From: Cercozoa sp. M6MM
Lineage: Eukaryota > Endomyxa: Ascetosporea
Length of the DNA stretch: 33,754 nucleotides
Strand: one strand, 5' to 3'
Assembly (NCBI GenBank): GCA_040357565.1
Contig: JBDODJ010000122.1
The position numbers were made by a program, and so were the translations under genes. Positions 20,207 to 30,650 of this stretch are shown piece after piece (position 1 is the stretch's first letter; each line of letters starts with the position of its first letter). Under the pieces are notes generated by a model. It was not told the DNA's origin. It searched no databases and saw only the letters and a program-made list of their open reading frames with translations.

Positions 20207-21385
20207 TCACTGAGTGATCACCGAGTGATCACTGCACAAAGGTCACTGCAAAGGTACCATCAGCCTCACGTGCCGCCTGCGACACGTGCGGCAGGTACAG
20301 CGCCGCCGGTGTCCACGGCATCGGGTGGCCGCACACGAACACGCGCGGTTCCGCCTGTTAAAAAAAACTAGATTGTTGGACCGTTTGAAGGTTGTTGGAC
20401 AAGGTTGTTGGACAAGGTTGTTGGACAAGGTTGTTGGACAAGGTAGTAGTGGTAGTAGACAGGTGGTAAGGCAGGCTACGGCAATGAAGTCGCAGTAGGC
20501 GTCCTTGAGAGATGCGATGAAACGCGGCAGATACGCGTGCGATCGGATCATCTCGAACAGCTGGACATGACAACACCTTATCACTTTCAACCTTATCACT
20601 TTTACCCCCCCCCCCCCCGCCCCTCGCCTTGGTACCTCATCAGGCAGGTGGCACGAGAAAAACACGTGCGCACGACGGTACTTTGGCCTGCCCGAACAAC
20701 TCGGATTTGTGCAGTCAGTCAAACACAACTGGGAACTCTACTTGTCCTTCTTGTCGAAATCGGCGCACAGACGACGCACTGATGCCTGAGATAGCAAGGA
20801 GGGTAAGAGAGGGGGGAGGGTCAAAGAGGGAAGGGTCAAAATGTACCCTGGACGGAGTCAGCAGGTAGACGGCACCGCAGTCCATTCGCTCACGTTCGAA
20901 CTGAATGTCAACGGCCACGCCTGTCTCGAAAAGATATCACAGGCACGGGGGGGGTAAAAGGGGGGTAAAAAGGGGAAGGTAAAAGGGGAGATGAAGCAGT
21001 ATCTATACCAACACCGACAGCGTTGAGTTCGTGCATGCGCAGACACCTGTGCCCACACATCGCTCGCTTAAACAAACAAGCAAAGACAAACAAGCAAAAA
21101 CAAACAAGCAAAGACAAAAAACGAAAGGAAAAAGGGAGAAAGAGGGATTACGATGACACAGTTTTCACCGTGCGTTCGTCGACAACCTGTGCACATTGAA
21201 ACAGTCACACACGCTGTGTTAGATCAGGGAGGACCAGCTACCATCACAAGCATCTCATTGCGCCTCTTGCGGCACGGCGCAATCACATCCTCCAGCATGC
21301 CTGAACATTGACCCACTTGTTTCCTTTCCATCTCTATCTCTGAAAGGAAACTACGCTGTCGGAGAAGACGCTTGAGGTCGGTCAT
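16763..21385 (-). CDS. Sec1/Munc18 (SM) family SNARE-binding vesicle-fusion regulator
   Basis: About 25 short exons from ATG 21383-21385 to TAG 16763-16765. Family blocks occur in order: [10 protein letters not shown] and [101 protein letters not shown] joined to [20 protein letters not shown] (the SM 'ILDRxxDxxxPLLHDFTYQ' block); [77 protein letters not shown] then [16 protein letters not shown]; and [20 protein letters not shown] near the end. I estimate about 600-650 residues, as in syntaxin-binding SM proteins. It binds syntaxin or assembled SNAREs in exocytosis; the subfamily (Sec1/Munc18 rather than Sly1, Vps45 or Vps33) is the best fit but not proven. An N-gap lies in one intron. Confidence 0.9.
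17446..17620. repeat. GGAAGGAATGAAA-type purine minisatellite in intron
   Basis: Imperfect 13-14 bp units of GGAAGGAATGAAA fill much of a Sec1/Munc18 intron; on the sense strand it is a pyrimidine tract. Confidence 0.85.
19686..19750. repeat. GGTACA hexanucleotide array in intron
   Basis: About ten tandem GGTACA units, followed by a GA run at 19757-19774. On the sense (minus) strand it reads ACCTGT, so every unit contains a GTACC like the preferred 5' splice sites of this window. Confidence 0.9.
20099..20202. repeat. CA microsatellite with a 10-N assembly gap
   Basis: CA repeats on both sides of N at 20147-20156, in a Sec1/Munc18 intron. True repeat length is unknown. Confidence 0.95.
20388..20443. 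repeat. 13-bp tandem repeat AAGGTTGTTGGAC
   Basis: Four head-to-tail near-perfect copies in the Sec1/Munc18 intron, with GTAGTAGTGGTAGTAG following. Confidence 0.85.
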
Positions 21386-21765
21386 CTCCAAACGACACGT
21401 TTCCCAAATTGGCTCTTCGCGTTTGCCTAAAATAGCACTATAGTTCCAAGGTCGCTAAGCACACAAAATATGCACGAGCACACACTTAACAGGAAGACAG
21501 ATCCTCACCTGTGCTGGCTACTCAGGGTACAAAACCGATCACGGTCGGTACCAATCATCCATCAGTGGTTTTTCCGGTCATTTCTCCGAGCACTTTCGAC
21601 GACTTTTGCTGTCACGCGACGCTTGGGGGCACACGGCACTCTGGCGCCACCGCGGCTGCACCTAGAGCTGCACAGAGCACGTCGTGCAGCACGGGGCGCT
21701 CTCGGCCTTCTGAGGCGCATTTTTCTGGGTGTGTTTTCCGTCGGTTGGCGCGTTTTCGCCACGTG
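21386..21765. promoter_or_regulatory. Shared intergenic region between Sec1/Munc18 and RING/4CXXC_R1 genes
   Basis: A 380-bp divergent spacer. An open frame continues upstream of 21766 on the plus strand, so the downstream gene could in principle start earlier. No core promoter motif was identified. Confidence 0.4.
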
Positions 21766-23401
21766 ATGTCTGTTCGCGCCGAGTTCCTGGCCACGACGCG
21801 ACGCAGCGTTGCTGACGCACTACGCGCTCTGGGCTCTCGGGTGCGTCGTGCCATGTCGTGCAAATCAGGTTGTCATTTGTTTTTCTTGCAGATCACCGAA
21901 GGTGAAGCCAAGCTTCTCGGCGGTTTGGACGCCCGGTTGTCGCGTTTCCTAGTCGACTTTGAGCGGCTGGAGCGGCACGCTGACGTCGCCAGTGCCCGGC
22001 CAGACAGCGTAACTTCGCTGATCTGAGTTGATCTGTTTTTTTTTAATAGTCTGCTTGACAGAACAGTGAAGAGCGTGAATTATGGCACATCTTGCTCAAG
22101 ATGGAACTGCTCCGGTTGGTATGTATTGCTACTAGAAGTGTCTGACACAGAGATGTGTTGTGGATACTGCAGGACGAGCTCTTTGACACAGCTGTCGAAC
22201 GACAGGCACAGATGCTCGTGGTGCACTTTCGCGAGGTGCGGCGCTGCAATGCGATGCTCATTCGGCGCGCGATCGAGCGCTTCCGGCCACTCGAAGACAA
22301 GGGCGACAATGTCGGCGTTGCAGGAAGTGCCACAGACCAGACAAAGGCACAGTTCGATTGGACCGCCTTCTTTGTACAGATTTTGCGCGTAAGTCTCGGT
22401 GTATCTCCTCTATGACACGCAAGTTTATTCTTTGCTTTTGTTTACAGCGACCGGCGTTTTCTTCGGACAGAATAGCCAGGCACGTCATGCAGCAGAAAAT
22501 GCAAAAAGACAGCTTCCAATGCTCCTGCGTTTACTGTAAGGTCGAGCCAGCTCGTTCGCCCGTGTTGCTGCCGTGTGCACATCTTTCGTGCAAAGCGTGT
22601 CTCGGTATTTTCGCGCTCTGTCAACACGCTCGTTTGACTCGATCTTATGCCTGCTGCCGTTTCCAGGAGACACACCAAGTGTACTAGAATGCCCGTCATG
22701 CAAGTGCGTGTTTGCGTGGTCTGCTGTTCCTGCTGTTGATCCGATAGTCGATTCGCACATCAGATCTTTGGTGTGCTTTCGTTTTCCTCGAACTGGCAGC
22801 CTGTGTGCTGTACTGGTTGGAACGTGTAGTTCCCGTACGCCGAGGGACAGGAAGTCACTGCTGCCGAGACTCCCGAAGTGGACACCTCAGAGAGTGAAAG
22901 CAGCACTGTTCAGTCGTTCAGTGCGACAGCTCCAGTCACGCCAAAGAAACCTGATGTCTCACCGAAACAAACCGGTGCGGTCTTCTTCTCTGAAGTGCTC
23001 TTGTTGGTCTGAACGCTTCTGGCAGAGACAACGGCGCGCAGACCAGCGGTCGCTGCGAATGCCAAGGCAAGTGTCAGTGCTTTAGTGAGAGACTCTATGA
23101 GTGTGATGATGACGTGTTTCTGTTCGGATAGGTCTCGTGTCACCAGTGCAAGATCAAGAGTGTTCGGCCGTCGTCGCACCTGCTGTTTTGTTCCTCCGAT
23201 GTGCCTCGTCCAAAGGTGCTTTTTCTCATCGTTTTTGTTTCGTTTTGTTTTGTTTTGTCCGTTGTTGTGCTCTTTGGTTGTTCGACTCGGTTGTGTTGCC
23301 GACAGGGCACACGTGCTTGCCGAAAAAAGTACTGCCGTCGGTGTCTGCTCAAGTACTACACGAGCGACGAAGTCGACAAACTGATGGAGTCTGGGGTACT
23401 T

Positions 23402-23445
<44 letters not shown>

Positions 23446-23545
23446 NNNNNNNNNNNNNNNNNNNNNNNNNNNNNNNNNNNNNNNNNNNNNNNNNNNNNNN
23501 NNNNNNNNNNNNNNNNNNNNNNNNNNNNNNNNNNNNNNNNNNNNN

Positions 23546-23591
<46 letters not shown>

Positions 23592-23930
23592 CCCATTGTT
23601 CAAACTAAAACAACAACAACAACAAACAACAAACAACAACAACAACAATGCAGGGAGCATGGACTTGCCCGGCGTGTACCAAGAAGTGCATTTGCGCCAA
23701 GTGCCAGGTGCTGCTGACCTCTCCTTCAAAGGCTTTTGTTGTTGCGTGTCTCATCTGGTGGCGACTTGCAGCGTGACCGCGGCATCAAGGTGCAGAAACG
23801 CGCCAAGCCGGGTACCTCGCAACGAGCGCAGCGCAAGCGAGCCAAACAAAGCGACCACGACGCTGCTGACGACGCCGACAGACCGGCCAAGCGGCTGCGC
23901 ACCGGCCCAGCAATTCCGACCGACGTATGA
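21766..23930 (+). CDS. RING-like finger plus 4CXXC_R1 (CDCA7-type) zinc-finger protein
   Basis: Twelve exons join in frame: 21766-21840, 21892-22008, 22062-22118, 22173-22388, 22448-22604, 22667-22707, 22830-22974, 23026-23066, 23132-23215, 23306-23395, 23654-23707 and 23772-23930; 411 residues. Residues about 20-140 are helical and charged (LDARLSRFLVDFERLERHAD, LLKMELLRLDELFDTAVERQ), perhaps SPX-like. A RING-like finger follows: CSCVYCKVEPARSPVLLPCA, then HLSCKACL and CPSCKC. After a Ser/Thr/Pro linker come CHQCKIK, CRKKYCRRCLLKYY and WTCPACTKKCICAKC, the cysteine spacing of zf-4CXXC_R1 as in CDCA7. The tail is basic and nuclear-type (PAKRLRTG). The fusion suggests a chromatin-linked ubiquitin ligase, which is inference. 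The exon 8 donor is GC (CAAG|GCAAGT). An N-gap at 23446-23545 sits in intron 10. Confidence 0.78.
23405..23588. repeat. CT and TA microsatellites around a 100-N assembly gap
   Basis: CT run at 23405-23445, N at 23446-23545, TA run at 23546-23588, all inside an intron. The gap size of exactly 100 suggests a placeholder. Confidence 0.95.
23608..23648. repeat. CAA trinucleotide run next to an acceptor
   Basis: CAACAACAA-type repeat directly upstream of the AATGCAG acceptor at 23653; unusual because the polypyrimidine tract position is purine/CAA-rich. Confidence 0.8.
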
Positions 23931-24482
23931 CACAACATAGAGTTACTGCACTTTTTCAGTAGTCATTGCCGTGACCCGTCCCGTGTGGAGGTCACAACGT
24001 AATCCATCGCATGTCTCAAACAAGTTTGAGACTGGAGAGAAGTTTCGTTTTGGCTTGGTGCCTTGCTCTGAGACATAACCACTGACTCAGCGGATTGCTG
24101 TTGCTGTGGATCTTGCAGAGAAGCAGAAAGCGCCGTCACTGCTTCAGCCTGGTCAGCTCAGATAGCTCGTTGGCTGGTTTCCATTCCACTCACTTCGTCG
24201 TGTGTTCAGAGGACGTCGTCCTTCAGTCAAGATCCAGTGTGTGGGATCACTTCGAGACCCAGTACGGGGTATTTCACCTTCAGTTCTAAGTGCTTAAGAT
24301 ACCCTGCTTTGATCAATACACATCTATAACCGCCAGGCTGGTTCAAAATTCCTGAAACCCCAAAAAGCCGTCCCAGATCCCGAGCATTCCTGCATGAGCT
24401 CATTAGCGTCACCGTGCGACAACGATTTTGCTCGAGTGCCAGCGTGTTCCGAGTGCAGTGTGCGCTCAAAATTGTGTCTAAA
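23931..24482. other. Intergenic between RING/4CXXC_R1 and LisH-like genes
   Basis: The 552 bp between a stop and the next start on the same strand. No credible coding frame or repeat seen; it must contain a 3' UTR and a promoter. Confidence 0.4.
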
Positions 24483-25641
24483 ATGTCTGATAGTGATAGC
24501 AGTGACAGGTATGATCTCGAGCCGACACTTTTTGTTGTTTTCGATCATCATGCACGCGGGCTGTCCAATTGCAGCTCCTTCCGCGCGCCGGATACGTCGG
24601 ACGCAAGTTTCGCCGCTCCACCGAGCGACATTGATCTGTAGGTTTGTCGTAGTTTGTGTCATAAGAAACGCCGTAGGATTGATGCTGACAGGACGGACTT
24701 GGAGGCACCGCGCGAGATGGTGGAGGAGGCCATCTTGCGCTACCTGCGGCGGCATGGCTACAAAAAAACGTAGACTGACCTCTGCAACTTGACCTGTGTC
24801 TGGACAGGGTACTTGTGTCTTTGTTGCAGTGCCTCGATGTTCGAGCTGGAGTCGCCGTTCGTGGACCACGTGTCGGATGCCGAGAACGAGGAGGCCGACT
24901 TGCCGCCGCCGCCGTCTGGTGCGACTTGTTTAAGGCTGCGTTGCAACTCTCTCTCAACACCGACGGTCTTTTGCTTGTGTCCGCAGAGGACGAGGCGCCG
25001 ACTGCTGCCGACATTGCGGCAGAGAAGGTGTGTGTGTGTGTGTGTCTTTGTCAGGGGCTATAGTAGACAGACAGGTTTGTTGGTATCCAGGGTACCACAC
25101 TGACCACGGTACTGGAGGCAGGCATGGCACTCCGCGTGGCTGCCGACAAGCACCACATGACTGTCAAGTGCGTTGTCTACATTAGTACATCTGTACAGGT
25201 CATATGCCTGTGTGTACAGTCCCCTGGCTACCAAGGGCAAGAGACGCAAGGGTATTTGTTATTGACAAGCCTATCTACTAACTGACTGACATCCCGTCCG
25301 CGTGGACAGGTCGCACGGACTCCATGATCATCCGCGAGGAACGAGAGGCCATCCTGCAGCGGCACCGCTCGCACCAGCGACTGCAGACCGCCAAGAAAAA
25401 GCACCACGTGCGTGTCGACTCCTACGGACTGGCCGATAACTTTGGTGCTGACCCTTGGTTTTTATTTGTGACCCACTGATACTCTCTGGTCTGATACGCA
25501 CTGAGTGATGCAGACTTTGACATGAATTTCGACGTGCAACCGCCGGCGCTGCAGGAGCCGCAGCAGCTGTCCACGGAAGGAGGCGCCGGCATGAGCAACG
25601 AGTTCGTCGTGCCGCCCACAATGGACCGACGCAGCGCGTAG
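24483..25641 (+). CDS. LisH-like domain protein, acidic/low-complexity, function unknown
   Basis: Nine exons join in frame: 24483-24508, 24575-24637, 24692-24769, 24830-24918, 24987-25027, 25091-25167, 25220-25251, 25310-25444 and 25514-25641; 222 residues. The N-terminus is Ser/Asp-rich (MSDSDSSDSSFRAPDTSD). Residues about 37-65 (EEAILRYLRRHGYKKTASMF) fit a LisH dimerisation motif, as in the N-terminal region of TAF5 and other LisH proteins. Then come an acidic stretch (DAENEEADLPPPP), a basic stretch (ATKGKRRKGR) and a charged helix (IIREEREAILQRHRSHQR). The C-terminus is Gln/Pro-rich. There are no WD40 repeats, so it is not a full TAF5. A nuclear scaffold role is plausible but not shown. 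Confidence 0.6.
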
Positions 25642-26062
25642 GCTCCGCTCTCGTCGCTTTTGCCAGAAACTGTCAGTCATTTCAGCTGTAACTTTTATTG
25701 TCCTGTATCTACTGCAACCGAACTACCGCGCCGTATATGCGATGTGTACTACCACATGGGACGAGCTGCACGGCGGAGAAATCCCAGAACAAAGTCAAAA
25801 TTCGTTTTTCCCTTGTTTAAACCCGTAGTTACAGTCACGACTTAAAGTTGTGCATGCTGCATTTTGCCGATGCTCGTGAGGTGTCTAACGTTTCAATTTA
25901 TAAATTTGTTCGCGCTGGTATTGTTTGGTTGTTGTGCAGCACGTGTTGTCACAGACCACCAGTATGTGACAATCTACTCTGCCCATCTGTGCTGCTGATC
26001 ATCCCTTCCGCGGACAAGCAGCATTCTTTTTTCTTGTCATTCCGTCCTGCGCAGTGGTCAGA
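25642..26062. other. Intergenic and possible 5' exon of the F-box-like gene
   Basis: Contains a TTGTGCAG and a CTGCGCAG acceptor-like site before 26053 and a short frame starting MLHFADAREV at 25855 that ends at a GAG|GTGTCT donor-like site. Phases do not join this frame to the F-box exon, so the true first exon is unresolved. Confidence 0.3.
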
Positions 26063-26437
26063 ATGGTCCTGCGGTACCTGACAACCGCGGATTTAATATC
26101 TTGCGCAAGCGTTAACCGTCACTGGCTCACTGAGACTCGGCACAGTCTGATCGAAAGTGGTCACAGTGACCACTTGTACGAACTGCAGGTGGCACGTGCA
26201 CTCAGCGGCAACACTGACGGTTCCGACGCATTTGGCACCGAGGTCGGTGTGCTGCCGCTGTGCGAGAGTGTCGATGCATTCGCTTCGGCCTCGTGTACCC
26301 CTGCCTTACCCTTACCCGTCCTTTACCCCTTACCCGTTAACCCACCCCATACCGTAGTTCAGAAGAAGCGCGACGCACTGGGACCAGTGTTCGCGATCGA
26401 CAATGTCAAGTGCGCCTCCCTGCGTATCTATGTATAT

Positions 26438-26482
<45 letters not shown>

Positions 26483-27893
26483 TATATGTATATATATATA
26501 TGTATATTATATATATATATATATGTATATTTTTTTTTTGTAGAACTTAACTATCCTCAAAATAAAAATATTATCTGGCTACACTGTACAAAGATATATA
26601 TATATATATATATATATATGCCTATACTGTATATATATATATATACCTCTACTATTTCTTATAAAGTACATAGGTGTGTGTGCTTCTTTGCACGTTGAAT
26701 GGGGTTCGCAGGCGACAGTGCGAGCATGCAGCTGCGCGTGCTGGTGCTGGCGTCGCGCGGCGTGGCGCTGCTGAACTGGCAGCGACACCCGCTCACTGTG
26801 TCCGGGCATTCGCAGTGTCATGGTGACACGAAGACACGTGTTGGTGATCGCAGTAACGGTGACACTGACAGAGACACTGACGGTGACACTGACACTGACG
26901 GTGACTACTACTACGAGATCAACGCAGTCGAAAGCAACACGCGGCCGACGCTGCTGCGTCGCTGGTCGCTCGAAGCGCTTTTTTCGGCCGGCGTGCGCCG
27001 AACCATCGAACTCGCTGTGCACATGCACGTGGACTGTAGTTTTACCCTCCTGCCTTTACCCCTATCCCTACCCTTACCCACCTCCTGCCCCTGCCCTGCC
27101 CTACCCCTGCCCCTGCCCCTACCCCTAACTCCTACCCCTACTTCCTACCCCCTACTCGTACCCCTACCCCCTACCCCCCTGCACAGGGAAGAGGAACATT
27201 GCAATGCTCGTGCGACATGTCAAGACTGTAAACTAACTGAGTTGTGTGTCGATGGACTGCACTAACCTGGAGTCTCCTCTGTGCGTGTGGTCACTTAGGG
27301 CGTCGACGGTTTACTGCTCGATCTGAGCGACGTGCGTCGCGTGCGATGGTTTCACCTGCGTGATGTTGGTACTTTGTGACACACGAGGTGGCTACAGTGG
27401 CTGTACCAGATGCGACATGTCAATGATCAGACGTGTTCCTCACTTCGCGTCTGCGAATACGGCCCAACTACCAGGGTGCTCTATCAATAAATATACTGCC
27501 TACTTCTTTATATATGTATTATTATTTACATGTGTGTATATATATGTATCCCTGTACATATAGCATGTTAGATATATACAGTAGTAAAGATACAAAGATA
27601 AACAGATATGCTTATGTTTGTAGGCTTATATGTATGAAGATAGACAGATGTACATACAGGCTGGAGCGACAAGGGCACCTTTGCTAACGTGGAGTTGGAG
27701 GACGCCGACCCAGACAGCAACAGCAACAGCAGCAGCAGCAGCACGAGATTCCTCCTGTTCGATCAACGTGGCGACAATGACGACAAGTACAACGACCACA
27801 CTGCCAACAAGGTTGTTCGTGCCTGTACTGCCACTGCAGTACCTGGCATTACTGTCACCCTCGATAAGACTGACTTGATTGTACTCTCTGCTT

Positions 27894-27954
<61 letters not shown>

Positions 27955-29481
27955 TACACTGCCGACTGCGGGAGTCGCGTGGTGCTGCCGCTGCCGCAGT
28001 TTCAGCGGCGCACTCGCTACACCATCAGTCAGGTGCGCAGGTGGCATGGTACATCACTCAGTCAAGTCACTCAGTCATATCACTCAGTCACCGCACCGTC
28101 AGTAATGATCATTGACACTCAGGTGACACTGTGACGGTGCATGTTGAGTCTTCGCGAAACTACTACTTTGACGTTGCCATCTTGCATCCAATGTACCCAC
28201 TTCTTGTTTAACTTGGTACATTAGTATGTATACCTGATGTATCTACAGTCGAGGAGCAACCTTATTGTCGTCTCTAACACGTAAGATTTCCCTGTATGCA
28301 CATACACATTCAAGTGTGTTTCGGACTGCGCTTGATTTGCTTAGGAACAGCTTCGAAAAAGTGCGACTTTATTGGCGTGCACTATGGTAAACATTGACAA
28401 CTGAGAGAGTGAGAGTGAAATGGAGGGAGAGAGAGGAAGCGTACGTGTGTGTCTGTAGATGTCGTGTTGGCCAAGGCGCGGAACCGCGACCACAGTGATT
28501 CGTCGATGCGCATCATTGACTTGACAAGTTTCGCTGACGTTCATGCTTCGTCCAGTCGCGTGCTTTCTAGTCGGGGTACCACTTTACTCTGTTTGACTAG
28601 GGTTACACTTTAAGGTCACTCTGACGTTCTGCTCTTTGATACAGACCCGCACAGCATTGTTCTTGACTGGTAGATTGACCTGTGACCTGAGTCTGTGGTG
28701 TATACAGTAGTACTATGATGTTTGATTTGTGTTGAACAGTAACGGTAAACAAACGGTAGTGCCGACGACGCCGATGGTAGCACCTGGCACACCAATCGGT
28801 CGCTCAGTTTCCGCTGCAGGCTTCACTTGCGTCGGTGCCTCCCACGGCACCCTGTGCTTGGTGCACAACAACAGCGACGACGATGTTGTATCCTCTGCAT
28901 TTTCTTGGCATCAAAAAGAAGGCATGGCATGACTCACTTGTATCGACAGCTACGTGCTCCGTTGGCAACCCGCATTCTGCTGCGTCGCTTGGCTGGTACA
29001 CCTATGTGTCTGTATGTACAGACTGTGGACTCTGGACATGGCACAGGACATGAGTTGCACGGCCTCAAACTGGTGGACTGTGTGCGTCTGCCGCCTCGTG
29101 ACACTGTGGAGGACGGTATCAGATCAATGTTGCAGGCTGCTTCTTCGCATAGCATGCGAGAGGAGGCTGCGACTCTGCGTTGTGGCGTCATTGCTGCGGT
29201 TTACTTTTTTGTTTTTCATGCCTGTTTGGAATATCAGACACGGTTTTGGCACCCACAGTTGCTGCAACTGTGCAAAGCAAGTGCTGCGTGTACGCACGTC
29301 AGCGCAGGCGGCCTGGTTCCCTATGGTACCAGTACGAACTATGAAAGGTCTCAAAAAGAATGTCGTCGTTGTGCACACAGAAGGAAAGCACGCAGTGTCG
29401 GCGAGTGCTCTCGTGGACACTGTCGTGGTCTGCATGCACGATATCGTAGCTTTAGCTTTATAGTCTTTCGTTTGGTCTACT

Positions 29482-29515
<34 letters not shown>

Positions 29516-30439
29516 AACTCAGATGAGACTCCCGGATGAGCACGAGAACGCGCTGCACTCGATTCAACAGAGACGCGTCCGCAAGGCGATCCGCAGTTGC
29601 GTCAAAGTAAGTGTTGGCATTGACACACACACACGCATCGCATCTGCCTGCGTATGTACTGCCCGAGTATACTCGCAGTGCGGCTACCTGCGACTGCGTC
29701 TGTGTCTGAGTGTCAAAGACATGCGCATCTCGGTCGGTGAACTCTCTGAGGCTGCCAGAGTGCTGCGCCGGCAGACGCACTTCGAACCGAGCGAGCGCGT
29801 GAAACTTTCGATCCTCGCGGAACCGACCGCTGTGCTGACCGACTTGTGGACGCAGTTGTACCGCAGTTTACCACTACCATATTTGTTTACTATATGTACT
29901 GCATGCATTCCTGGCTGATCTGTGCAAATTAGTCAACAAGAGAACACGATAGGCACACGAGACTTGCTGCACTTTGTGCACTCGCTCTCATGGCGCGAGT
30001 ACGAGTACTCGCGTGTGGCCGACTTGCCGAAGAACGTGTCAGTCGCCTGGAGCAACGGCGTCTTAGACCGCGTGCAGTCACTCGCTATGGCTGAGAACAT
30101 CTTCCGCGTGTACCTGTCCTCTCTGCCTGGTCACGATCAGCTTTCACTGGTCAAGACTTACTGCATTGCCTACTGACAGGGAGTTCTTACTGCTTCCGTC
30201 GGCCACCCGTGTATATTGGACGTGGACTCCTGAGGCTGCGTACCAAGACTCTTTCTGTGTTTTGCTGAGTTATGTGTGATGTCGTACCATGACTCTCTCC
30301 ATTTTCTGGTGACAGCAAAGACGTGACGATGCGGCAGCACTCGAGTCTCCATGTGGCGGCGAGTCGTGTTTACGCCGTGTGCGCCGACCCAAATGGCTGC
30401 ATCGCCAGTCGCTTTCTTCTGCCGACTAATGACCCGTGA
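26063..30439 (+). CDS. Large F-box-like protein with unrecognised C-terminal body
   Basis: The first clear exon reads MVLRYLTTADLISCASVNRH, an F-box-type helical pattern (LxxYLxxxDLxxCxxVNxxW), which would dock SKP1. In-frame exons follow: to 26294, 26358-26423, 26712-27035, 27187-27227, 27299-27368, 27660-27811, 27955-28048, 28123-28205, 28249-28280, 28345-28376, 28459-28575, 28645-28669 and 28740-about 28884. Segments such as LRVLVLASRGVALLNWQRHP, GLLLDLSDVRRVRWFHLRD and AAGFTCVGASHGTLCLVHNN suggest beta-strand blades. Further exons (DSGHGTGHELHGLKLVDCVR near 29020; the charged exon at 29522-29608; 29678-29860; 29933-30131; and a last one to about 30429-30439) could not be phased with certainty, so two adjacent genes remain possible. 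The start may lie upstream. Confidence 0.5.
26435..26660. repeat. TA microsatellites in F-box-like gene intron
   Basis: Three TATATA blocks within the intron 26424-26711. Confidence 0.85.
26857..26906. repeat. Coding GACACTGACGGT-type minisatellite
   Basis: Imperfect 6/12-bp units inside an exon encode GDTDRDTDGDTDTDGD, an acidic Asp/Thr/Gly tract that stays in frame with the coding sequence on both sides. Confidence 0.7.
27036..27180. repeat. TTACCC/CCCTA-rich intronic array
   Basis: Irregular CCCTTACCC, CCTACCCC and CCCCTGCC units filling an F-box-gene intron on the sense strand. Same style as the arrays in TTD14-gene introns; too irregular for interstitial telomere repeats. Confidence 0.75.
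27903..27952. repeat. TG microsatellite
   Basis: About 24 TG units ending in the acceptor GTGTAG at 27954. Confidence 0.9.
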
Positions 30440-30650
30440 ACTTAGTCCCGGCCAAAGTGGGTGATCGAGCCGTATACTTTTCTACATGTGCCATCGCATC
30501 AAACACTACCGTACTGCGTCGGTCTTCGTCCTATATTTTTCCGCGAGGAAAATACCAAAAAGTTGAACAAAGCCCAGGCTTAGCATGAAAAGGGAGCTCT
30601 GCCTTTCAGTTTAGGCCAGACGCCAACGTTAACGTCAAAAGCAAGACCCG

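Noticed and set aside
27036..27180. Possible interstitial telomeric repeats (CCCTAA-like)
   Set aside because: The units are irregular (CCCTTACCC, CCTACCCC, CCCCTGCC), lie between exon boundaries and resemble the other intronic arrays.
28827..29918. The longest single open frame (363 codons)
   Set aside because: It runs through TG repeats and clear GT-AG introns, and the coding-like segments at 29020, 29522 and 29700 are in mixed frames; treated as separate exons instead.
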